Shown: piece after piece, positions 1 through 6,081 of the stretch
Layout of the letters: the number at the start of each line of letters is the position of its first letter
Position numbering within the stretch: the stretch's first letter is position 1
Assembly: GCA_013697395.1 (NCBI GenBank)
Contig: JACCWY010000154.1
Coordinates: 1 to 17,316, forward strand
Length of the DNA: 17,316 nt
Reading direction: 5' to 3'
Origin: Chloroflexota bacterium
Lineage (GTDB): Bacteria > Chloroflexota > Limnocylindria > QHBO01
Position numbers and translations under genes: made by a program
The notes under the pieces: model-generated
Database searches by the model: none
What the model saw: only the letters and a program-made list of their open reading frames with translations
What the model was told of the DNA's origin: nothing

Positions 1-891
1 GTCGAGGGCTGGGCTCCGGCCATCGCCGCCGAGACGCTCGGGGTGAGTCGGGCGACCGCCTACAAGTGGTTGCGCCGCTACCGAGCCGAGGGGCTGGCCG
101 GCCTCGAGGATCGCTCCGCGCGACCGCGGCACCGTCCACGCGCCCTGGCCGAGCGCGATGTGCGGAGGATCCTGCGCCTGCGGCGCCGGCTGCGGGTCGG
201 CCCGCACCGCCTCGGCCCGCTGCTGGGCCACCCGCGCTCGACCGTGTATGGCGTCCTGCGTCGCCACGGTGTCAGCCGCCTGGCACACGCCGATCGCCTG
301 ACCGGCGCGCCGCTGCGCTATGTCCGTGAACGGCCCGGCGAGCTGATCCACGTCGACGTCAAGAAGCTGGGCCGGGTGCCTGACGGCGGCGGCCACCGCA
401 TGCTCGGACCGAGCGCCCGCCGCGGCGACAGTCGCGTGGGCTACGACTACCTCCACGTGGCGATCGACGATGCGACCCGGCTGGCCTTCATCGGCGTCCA
501 CCCCGATGAGCGAGCCGCGACCACGGTGCGCTTCATGCGCGACGCGGTGGCCTTCTTCGCCGACCACGGCGTGCGCGTCGAGCGGGTGATGACCGACAAC
601 GCCATGACCTACACCCACTCGCGCGAGCTGGTGGCGACCCTGGCCGAGCTCGGGATCCGGCACCTGCGCACGCGCCCGCGACGGCCGCAGACGAATGGCA
701 AGGCCGAGCGCTTCATCGGCACCCTGCGGCGCGAGTGGGCCTACGCCCGTCTCTTTCGCTCCAACGCTCAGCGCCTGGCCTCGCTGCCGCGCTGGCTGGA
801 CACCTACAATCGACGGCGTCCCCATGCCGGGCTCAATGGACTCACCCCACTGACCGTGCTCGTCAACAAGGTCGGTGGGAACGACAGCTAG
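1..891 (+). CDS. IS481-type DDE transposase, 5' end outside window
   Basis: Cuts and joins the ends of an insertion sequence using an RNase H-fold DDE integrase core. The frame is open from base 1, so the gene starts upstream of the window. A GTG at 43 could be called as a start, but the preceding codons already encode the first part of the helix-turn-helix (AAETLGVSRATAYKW), so that start would truncate the domain. Counting from base 1, the N-terminal HTH region is about residues 5-35 and the integrase core follows. The catalytic triad is visible as D119 (IHVDVKKLG), D199 (VMTDNAMTY) and E236 (QTNGKAERF). The C-terminus ends in VGGNDS, which resembles intact IS481-type ends, so the 3' end looks complete. 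Probably about 25-30 residues are missing off-window. The terminal inverted repeat was not identified; the next gene, on the other strand, ends only 5 nt away. Family assignment is confident; mobility is unknown. Confidence 0.9.
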   Translation, partial: VEGWAPAIAAETLGVSRATAYKWLRRYRAEGLAGLEDRSARPRHRPRALAERDVRRILRLRRRLRVGPHRLGPLLGHPRSTVYGVLRRHGVSRLAHADRLTGAPLRYVRERPGELIHVDVKKLGRVPDGGGHRMLGPSARRGDSRVGYDYLHVAIDDATRLAFIGVHPDERAATTVRFMRDAVAFFADHGVRVERVMTDNAMTYTHSRELVATLAELGIRHLRTRPRRPQTNGKAERFIGTLRREWAYARLFRSNAQRLASLPRWLDTYNRRRPHAGLNGLTPLTVLVNKVGGNDS

Positions 892-896
892 GCGTT

Positions 897-1562
897 TCAG
901 TCCAAGTCGATTCGTCGGTCGGTCGGCGCACCGGTCGGATCGGTCTCGACCAGCGCCCATCCGGGAAGGTCGCGACCGATGCGCGCGCCGTCCGCGGTCA
1001 GCACCCGGATGGCGCCGGCGACGAGCTCGCGAGCGCCCGCGTCGGCCTCGGCGTCGCTCAGGAGGCGATCGAGCCGACCCTGGACCAGCCGCCGAGCGAG
1101 GCGGGGATCAGCCTTGCCTTCGATTCGCGCGCGCGCCACGTCCTCGGCATCGGCCAGGCCTTCCTTCCCGAGCGTCCGCACGAGCCGCTCGGCCCGACGC
1201 CGGTCCTCCGCCGACAGGCGGTCGAGCCAGGTTTCCGGCTTGGGCTCCGGCGCGGCCCTCGGCTTCGGCTTCGCCGCCGCAGCCTGCCTGATCGGCTTGC
1301 GGATCGGCGCAGGGCCCGACCGCACGCGCGGGATCGCGTCCTTGACCAGCTTCAGCGTCGCGAATGGACTGGCAACGCGCGGCTGGCCGAAGTCGTCGGC
1401 GGTCTCATGATCGGCCACGAACCAGCTCCCGTTGGCCTGCTCGACGACGAAGCGCTCGTCTGCGCTGCGGTACCCGCCGTCAGGCTGGCGGATGAGCCTG
1501 TCCGGGTCCGCGCTCGCATCGGCCCCGTCCGCCTTGGCTTTGGTCTTCGGCATGTCGTCCAT
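897..1562 (-). CDS. Uncharacterised protein with basic linker and helical C-terminus
   Basis: Function not recognised. I chose the ATG at 1562 (MDDMPKTK) because the open frame upstream of it codes for a low-complexity Arg/His-rich stretch. A second ATG at 1553 is equally possible, and no clear Shine-Dalgarno sequence decides. The 221-residue product has a short charged N-terminus, then a compact segment of about 50 residues (DGGYRSADERFVVEQANGSW and following) rich in aromatic and beta-type residues. An Ala/Lys/Pro linker follows, then a charged helical region (WLDRLSAEDRRRAERLVRTL) and a short C-terminal strand. There is no signal peptide or membrane segment, so it is probably cytoplasmic. 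It is divergent from the receiver gene at 1685, with 122 nt between them, and convergent with the transposase. The front segment resembles small domains I associate with Chloroflexota hypothetical proteins; that is memory, not a search. Confidence 0.65.
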   Translation of the reverse strand: MDDMPKTKAKADGADASADPDRLIRQPDGGYRSADERFVVEQANGSWFVADHETADDFGQPRVASPFATLKLVKDAIPRVRSGPAPIRKPIRQAAAAKPKPRAAPEPKPETWLDRLSAEDRRRAERLVRTLGKEGLADAEDVARARIEGKADPRLARRLVQGRLDRLLSDAEADAGARELVAGAIRVLTADGARIGRDLPGWALVETDPTGAPTDRRIDLD

Positions 1563-1684
1563 TATGTTGGCGCAATCGCTCGTCGGCAGTCGCGCGAGGC
1601 GACCGCATGCGTGATGATGCGATGGCGCACGTCGAGCGCGCATACTGCGCGCAGCGGGGAAGAACCATTGGAGGGGGCATCACG

Positions 1685-2179
1685 ATGGCGGGTCCCGAGC
1701 ACGACTCCCGGCACATCCTGGTCGTCAACGACACCGAGGAGATCCTCGATCTCTTCAGAGACATCCTGGAAGGCATGGGTCACCGGATGACCGCGTGGAG
1801 CTTCTCGCCCGACGATCTGGCCAAGGTGACCGAGATTCAGCCCGATCTCGTCGTCCTCGACCTCATGGTCGGCCCCACCGAGCTCCAGGGCTGGTCGCTC
1901 CTACAGAAGCTGAGGATGAGCCGCCCGACGGAGGACATTCCGGTCATCGTCTGCAGCGCGGCGACTAACTGGGTCCGGGAGCAGGAGGGGTGGCTCGCCG
2001 CAAATGCGGTGAAGGTCGTCCTCAAGCCCTTCAAGGTCGCTCACCTGGAGCATGCCATTGAACAGGCCCTCCAGCTGCCGGACGTGACGGCCTCCGCCGA
2101 GCTCGTCGAAGGCGGCGAGAGCGGACCCGCAGGCAGGCCGGACGATGGCGCCACTTCGAGCAAGCCCACTGATTCGTGA
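1685..2179 (+). CDS. Stand-alone response-regulator receiver protein, atypical acidic pocket
   Basis: A single CheY-like receiver domain (about residues 9-130) followed by a 35-residue Glu/Gly/Pro/Ser-rich tail with no output domain. The start at ATG 1685 is supported by GGAGGGGG at 1670-1677, 7 nt upstream; the frame is open further upstream but not convincingly coding. Visible receiver landmarks are the phospho-acceptor D59 (LVVLDLM), the switch Ser S91 (IVCSAA) and the conserved K114 (VLKPF). The first acidic residue of the metal-binding pair is replaced by Asn: VVNDTEE gives N15-D16 instead of D-D. The beta3-alpha3 loop is also unusual (MVGPTELQGW rather than MPxMDG). Such lone receivers usually act by protein-protein contact. 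The partner kinase is not in the adjacent genes. A stem-loop at 2241-2266 probably ends the transcript. Confidence 0.85.
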   Translation: MAGPEHDSRHILVVNDTEEILDLFRDILEGMGHRMTAWSFSPDDLAKVTEIQPDLVVLDLMVGPTELQGWSLLQKLRMSRPTEDIPVIVCSAATNWVREQEGWLAANAVKVVLKPFKVAHLEHAIEQALQLPDVTASAELVEGGESGPAGRPDDGATSSKPTDS

Positions 2180-2240
2180 GCCCCGCCCGTGCGCGCCGGT
2201 GCTCCATCACGATTAGCTGACTGCTGTCCGTTCAGCACGA

Positions 2241-2266
2241 GAGGGCCGGCAGATGTGCCGGCCCTC
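2241..2266 (+). terminator. Strong GC hairpin after the receiver gene
   Basis: A perfect 11-bp stem, GAGGGCCGGCA / TGCCGGCCCTC, closes a GATG tetraloop 61 nt after the receiver stop codon. The downstream sequence CCTCTGTG is pyrimidine-rich but is not a T-run, so this could be a weak intrinsic terminator or an mRNA 3'-end stabiliser. Confidence 0.6.
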
Positions 2267-2667
2267 CCTCTGTGCGCCAGGCCCCGATGAAGGGCCCGTG
2301 ATGGACGGCGCTTGACGTCACAGGTAGGGTGGAAGGGCCGGCCGCAGGAAGTTTGTTCCCCCAGCCTCACTGCGGTCGGCCATTCCGTGTCTCCATTCTA
2401 CGGCCGCTACCTTGCCACGAACCTTGCAGCCGCCGGCCGGCGCAGGCGAGATCCCCTGCGCAACGAGCGGATCCTGTGAGATGTCGCATTGAATGGCCAG
2501 CGGCTCTGGCATCCGTGGCGACCTCGGTCGGCCCGCGGGCGACGGGAAGGGCGGACCACCGAGTCAGGGGGACCATTCACCCATGGTGCGGGGCCTGCCT
2601 TGCGTCACGATGGGTTGGTCATCGGTTTGTCGAACCACCTCGCACCCCCCGGGGGAGACAGCGCCTC
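2267..2667. other. Non-coding stretch before the GGDEF/HD-GYP gene
   Basis: About 400 nt with no convincing gene. The frame of the downstream GGDEF gene is open from 2329, but its translation there is Pro/Arg/Cys-rich and unlike protein. Small palindromes are present: TGACGTCA at 2313-2320 and CGCCGGCCGGCG at 2431-2442. GGGGGAG at 2651-2657 probably serves as the ribosome-binding site for the GTG at 2668. No promoter can be called with confidence, and no cyclic-di-GMP riboswitch core was seen. Confidence 0.5.
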
Positions 2668-4254
2668 GTGCTTCAAGTCTTACGCCTGGTCTCCTGGCTG
2701 GCGCCCGTCGCCGTCGGTGCCGCCCTCATCGTGTTGGGCACCCAGCTGGGAACCTTTCAGGCCGCGGGGCGTGAGTTGCTCCTGTCCAACGGGCTCTCTG
2801 CCCTTGCGGGAGCCAGCCTCACCGCGCTCCTCGCATCAGCCGTGGTCTTCCACCGCTATGCGAGCCTGACCCGAACGCTCGAAGGCAGCATCGAAGCGCA
2901 GGAAGCGAAGCCGATGCCCGAAAAGGGGATGCCGGTCGAGCGGCGCCTGGCCCGTGCATTCAATGCCGCGGCGCTGGCCTTTGCGCAGGTTGAGATCCGC
3001 GCCAACCGTGATCGGCTCACCGGCGTCGCGAACCGAGAGGCGCTCCTCTCCGAACTTGCGGCCGAGGTCGCCCGCGCCAACCGCTACCGTCAACCGCTGT
3101 CGGTGGCGTTCGTCGACATCGACCGCTTCAAAGCCATCAACGACACGCACGGCCACAACTCCGGCGACGCGGTCTTGCGACAAGTGGCCGACCTGGTAGG
3201 CCACCACGTTCGCTCCACGGACTTCATTGGCCGCTACGGCGGCGAGGAGTTCATGCTGATCCTTCCGGGGACCGAGCCGGAAGAGGCCGCTGAGGTGGCG
3301 GAGAAGCTGCGCGCGATCGTCATGCAGACTCCCCTCACCATCGCGGATGGCAAGACGTTGCGCGCGACGATCAGCATCGGTGTGGCCGGTGAGACGGGCG
3401 GCAAGCTGCGTCTCGAGCGTCTCGTCGCCGACGCCGATGCGGCCATGTACGCTGCCAAGTCGTTGGGACGTAACCAGACCTACATCTTTCGGTCGGTCAA
3501 CGAGGAGGCGCGCGTGCGGCGTGCCCCGGTAGATCGACGACGGCGCGAGGAGGCCGCAGAGCTGGGACGGTGGGCGAGCGCCCGCACTGCGGAGGCTCTC
3601 GCATCGGTCCTGGAGCCGGAGGCCCATCACCGCGGGCGACCATCGGACATGATTGCCGCGCTCGCCACGGAGATGGCAGCCGAGATGGGGCTGCCGGAGG
3701 TCGAGATCGAGCGCATCCGCTTCGCCAGCCTCCTGCACGACGTCGGGAAAGTCGCCGTGCCACAGGACATCCTCGACAAGCCGGGGGCACTGACCGAGTT
3801 CGAGTGGCAGGCGGTCACCGAACATCCACGCATCGGGCAGCTCGTGCTCGAGCAGGCGACGAGCCTGCGAGAGGCAGTTCCCATCGTCCTGCACCACCAC
3901 GAGCGCTACAACGGCACGGGATACCCGCACGGTCTGAAGGGCCGCGACATCCCACTCGGTGCTCGCATCGTGGCCGTCGCCGACGCATACCACGCGATGG
4001 TGCATGAGCGGCCATACCAGTCCATCCGCACCCACGAGGCTGCTCTGGCCGAGCTGCAACGCTGCGCGGCATCTCAGTTCGACCCGGACGTCGTGGCTCT
4101 GTTCTGTCGGATGTATCGTGACGCGGTTCCCCCCGACGGCAGCGAAGCCGTTGCTGGCATCATCGCCGAGTCGCGCAAGCCGGCGCCGAGGTCACGAGAG
4201 CAGCGCTCTGCATCGCCGAGGCCCTTTGAGTCTCCTCGCGAGGCTGCCGGATGA
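2668..4254 (+). CDS. Membrane GGDEF / HD-GYP bifunctional cyclic-di-GMP enzyme
   Basis: Predicted to make cyclic-di-GMP from GTP (GGDEF) and to hydrolyse it (HD-GYP). The start is taken as GTG 2668, with GGGGGAG 10 nt upstream, because this places a clean membrane anchor at the N-terminus of a 528-residue protein. Two hydrophobic helices (about 7-27 and 40-61) are followed by a short linker. The GGDEF domain starts near LTGVANREALL; its active-site motif GGEEF is at 191-195. The inhibitory I-site RSTD is at 182-185, exactly five residues ahead of it, so product feedback should be intact. The HD-GYP domain has the HD pair H357-D358 (LLHDVGK), the HHHE block at 409-412 and GTGYP at 416-420. The usual Asp before GxGYP is Asn (HERYNGTGYP), a tolerated-looking change. 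No sensory domain other than the membrane part is visible. The last codon overlaps the next gene by ATGA, which suggests translational coupling. Confidence 0.93.
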   Translation: MLQVLRLVSWLAPVAVGAALIVLGTQLGTFQAAGRELLLSNGLSALAGASLTALLASAVVFHRYASLTRTLEGSIEAQEAKPMPEKGMPVERRLARAFNAAALAFAQVEIRANRDRLTGVANREALLSELAAEVARANRYRQPLSVAFVDIDRFKAINDTHGHNSGDAVLRQVADLVGHHVRSTDFIGRYGGEEFMLILPGTEPEEAAEVAEKLRAIVMQTPLTIADGKTLRATISIGVAGETGGKLRLERLVADADAAMYAAKSLGRNQTYIFRSVNEEARVRRAPVDRRRREEAAELGRWASARTAEALASVLEPEAHHRGRPSDMIAALATEMAAEMGLPEVEIERIRFASLLHDVGKVAVPQDILDKPGALTEFEWQAVTEHPRIGQLVLEQATSLREAVPIVLHHHERYNGTGYPHGLKGRDIPLGARIVAVADAYHAMVHERPYQSIRTHEAALAELQRCAASQFDPDVVALFCRMYRDAVPPDGSEAVAGIIAESRKPAPRSREQRSASPRPFESPREAAG

Positions 4255-5228
4255 GCCCGCGATGGCGAGTGCTGAGCGCAGTGCTCGTCGCAGCCTGCAT
4301 GGCCGCCGCGATTCCTGCTACCGCCTTCGCCGTCGGACCTAACCAGCTTGCAAACCCACGAGTTTCGCCCGGCAGCGGGTCGACTTCGACCGTCTTCACG
4401 TTCGCCGTGGACTATGCATCCGAAAAGGGATTCGCGGCGACCAGCGTGGTGGCACTTGTTGCCTGGCGGTCGGTGGTGCTCGGCCTGACCTCCGGCACCT
4501 CGACCGGCGGAACATATGCCGGAACCTCGACATTGCCCGCCGGAACTTGGTCGGTCACGTTCGAGGCACGGGCTACACAGGGGCCCAGCCCATCGGTGGC
4601 CGGGCCGACGGTCGCCGTCACGGCACCGACCCCGGTTGCGCCGCCACCGCCCCCGCCGCCAGCCGTGCTACCGCCTACCCCAGCTCCACCGGCGACGCCT
4701 GGCCCCCAAGCGCCGGATACGACTCCCGCACCCGTTCCACAACCGGCGGCATCGTCGACCACCTCCGCGGCCCCGAGCAGCGGGGCGGCGAGCCCCACGC
4801 CGCGCCAGGTCGATGCCAGTCCGAGTGAGTCGCCCCGTGGCGCCGGGCCCTTGGGATCGTCCGCGTCTGGCCTGCCGGGGGTTGCGGGGAGGGTTGATCC
4901 GACGAACACAAGTCGGCCCGATACCGGCCTTCTTCCGAGTTGGCTGCTGGTTACCATCGCCGCCCTCGGACTCGTGGCAAGCTTCCTCCTCATGGCTGCG
5001 CGACGCGGCCGCGACCGGGATGAACAACCGCACGTCGGAACTGGCGAGACACTCCCTGGCCCGCCGGTCTCACTCGCCGCACGTGGTAGCCGACGGACGG
5101 TCCAGCTGAGCCACACCGAGGATCCGATCCTGGCTGCGATGGGCATCGGTGAGCCGGACAGACCGAATCCGGTCGCCACGCCGATGTCGCGCCGGGTGCG
5201 TTCGGGGCCGGGAGAACGGCTCGAGTAG
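4251..5228 (+). CDS. Exported Ig-like protein with proline-rich stalk and membrane anchor
   Basis: A 325-residue surface protein of unknown ligand. The start ATG overlaps the stop of the GGDEF/HD-GYP gene by 4 nt (ATGA), so the two are almost certainly cotranslated. The N-terminus is a signal peptide (positive MSPRWR, hydrophobic core, cleavage likely near AFA at 25-27). Residues about 30-125 form a beta-rich domain beginning LANPRVSPGSGST and ending near GPTVAVTAP, a pattern I associate with extracellular Ig-like modules of Chloroflexota. A long Pro/Ala/Ser/Thr stalk (about 126-225, including a run of seven prolines) leads to one membrane helix (about 229-250) and a charged cytoplasmic tail of about 75 residues. 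PDTG sits just before the helix, but the tail is far too long for an ordinary sortase signal. Coupling to the cyclic-di-GMP enzyme suggests an adhesion or surface-sensing role; this is inference. Confidence 0.8.
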   Translation: MSPRWRVLSAVLVAACMAAAIPATAFAVGPNQLANPRVSPGSGSTSTVFTFAVDYASEKGFAATSVVALVAWRSVVLGLTSGTSTGGTYAGTSTLPAGTWSVTFEARATQGPSPSVAGPTVAVTAPTPVAPPPPPPPAVLPPTPAPPATPGPQAPDTTPAPVPQPAASSTTSAAPSSGAASPTPRQVDASPSESPRGAGPLGSSASGLPGVAGRVDPTNTSRPDTGLLPSWLLVTIAALGLVASFLLMAARRGRDRDEQPHVGTGETLPGPPVSLAARGSRRTVQLSHTEDPILAAMGIGEPDRPNPVATPMSRRVRSGPGERLE

Positions 5229-5305
5229 GCGGATTCTGGCGACGTATGGGCGAGCTGACGAGCAAGCACTGCAGACTCTTGTCGCCGTCGGCGCCGAAGC
5301 GTACT

Positions 5306-5348
5306 GTCGTCGTCTGCCGTCCCGACGGCTGAGCTTACGGTCGACGAC
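5306..5348. promoter_or_regulatory. Nested inverted repeat before the exported-protein gene
   Basis: Outer arms GTCGTCG (5306-5312) and CGACGAC (5342-5348) enclose an inner near-palindrome, GCCGTC-CC-GACGGC (5316-5329). The element ends 27 nt before the start codon at 5376, so it could be an operator or a structured 5' leader. Runs of CGTCG are common in GC-rich DNA, which limits confidence. Confidence 0.35.
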
Positions 5349-5375
5349 GGCGAGAGGATCTCGGGGGTACGGAAC

Positions 5376-5999
5376 ATGTCACGTTTCTCGCGTTCGACAG
5401 TCCTCGGCGGCCTTCTAGTAATGAGCATCGTTGCGCCGGTCGCGGCGCAGGAGCCCATCGACGCGCCGGACGGGTTCACCGACGTGCGAGCTCGCTTCGA
5501 GGTCATGACTCGGGCGCAATGGGAGGCGGCCGGGTACCTCGCGAATCCGCCGGCATGTATCGCCTCGCCCGCCGGCGGGATGGGAATCCACGCCGTGAAC
5601 CCGACGTTGGCCCAGGCACAGTTCGGGAGCGCAGCCGCCGTCGATCCGGCCAATCCGCCCGTTCTGCTTCTCGACGGTTCGCAGACCCGGGTCATCGGCC
5701 TGGAGTGGGAGACCTCGGAGGCCGCCGGCGCCTTCACGATCTTCGGCCAGGCCGCGCCCCTGCTCCCCGGCCATCCCGGTATCCCCGATCCGCACTACAT
5801 GCTCCACGCCTACTTCCGTCCGAATGGCCAGGTGCTCTTCGCCGAGTTCGACCCGCAAGTCACGTGTCCGGCCATGCCGAACACCGCGGTCGAGACGCCC
5901 GATCGCGGCGGGACCGACCTGACGATGCTCGCGCTGACGCTCGCGGGACTCGCCGGACTCATGGTTACCACCAACGTGGTGAGACGCCGCATCGGATAA
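5376..5999 (+). CDS. Exported conserved protein, HxVNP / PGHxGxP-H family, C-terminal anchor
   Basis: Function unknown; I recognise the domain pattern but no characterised member. The start at ATG 5376 has GGGGG at 5363-5367 ahead of it. Residues 1-24 form a signal peptide ending PVAA before QEP. The mature domain carries a set of family-type motifs: MGIHAVNP (69-76), a DPxxPxxLL segment (90-98), IGLEW (107-111), FGQ (123-125), PGHPGIPDPHYMLHAY (131-146) and FDPQVTCP (158-165). The two Cys (61 and 164) could form a disulfide. Four His (72, 133, 140, 144) lie in conserved-looking positions and might bind a metal; that is inference. A hydrophobic segment (about 182-200) followed by RRR anchors the C-terminus. 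It has its own leader region of 147 nt after the Ig-like gene and is convergent with the cyclase gene. Confidence 0.82.
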   Translation: MSRFSRSTVLGGLLVMSIVAPVAAQEPIDAPDGFTDVRARFEVMTRAQWEAAGYLANPPACIASPAGGMGIHAVNPTLAQAQFGSAAAVDPANPPVLLLDGSQTRVIGLEWETSEAAGAFTIFGQAAPLLPGHPGIPDPHYMLHAYFRPNGQVLFAEFDPQVTCPAMPNTAVETPDRGGTDLTMLALTLAGLAGLMVTTNVVRRRIG

Positions 6000-6044
6000 G
6001 AGGCCCTGGCCCAGCCGTCGGCCAACGCGAATCTTCGACACCTG

Positions 6045-6066
6045 CCGCGCCGGATTGGCCGCGCGG
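6045..6066. terminator. Possible bidirectional terminator between convergent genes
   Basis: CCGCGC (6045-6050) and GCGCGG (6061-6066) form a 6-bp stem with a 10-nt loop in the 82-nt gap between two convergent genes. There is no T-run on either side, so this is a weak candidate supported mainly by its position. Confidence 0.3.
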
Positions 6067-6081
6067 AAGCGCTCGACGCCC

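Noticed and set aside
735..1790. Long plus-strand open frame over the hypothetical gene
   Set aside because: Its translation is Arg/Pro/Gly-rich without domain features; the minus-strand frame at 897-1562 is more protein-like. Long spurious frames are common at this GC content.
2313..2320. TGACGTCA palindrome as a CRP- or CRE-like site
   Set aside because: An 8-bp palindrome is expected by chance, and it is not positioned near a recognisable promoter.
2329..2667. Upstream extension of the GGDEF/HD-GYP frame
   Set aside because: The extra 113 residues are Pro/Arg/Cys-rich with no domain, and GTG 2668 has a ribosome-binding site directly before a membrane helix.
4412..5737. Long minus-strand open frame (441 codons) antisense to the Ig-like gene
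   Set aside because: It spans two real signal-peptide genes on the other strand, is Gly/Arg/Ser-rich and has no recognisable motif.
5912..5999. Sortase LPXTG-type signal at the C-terminus of the 5376-5999 product
   Set aside because: The hydrophobic helix and RRR tail fit, but the preceding residues (TPDRGGTD) do not match a sorting motif; a plain membrane anchor is simpler.
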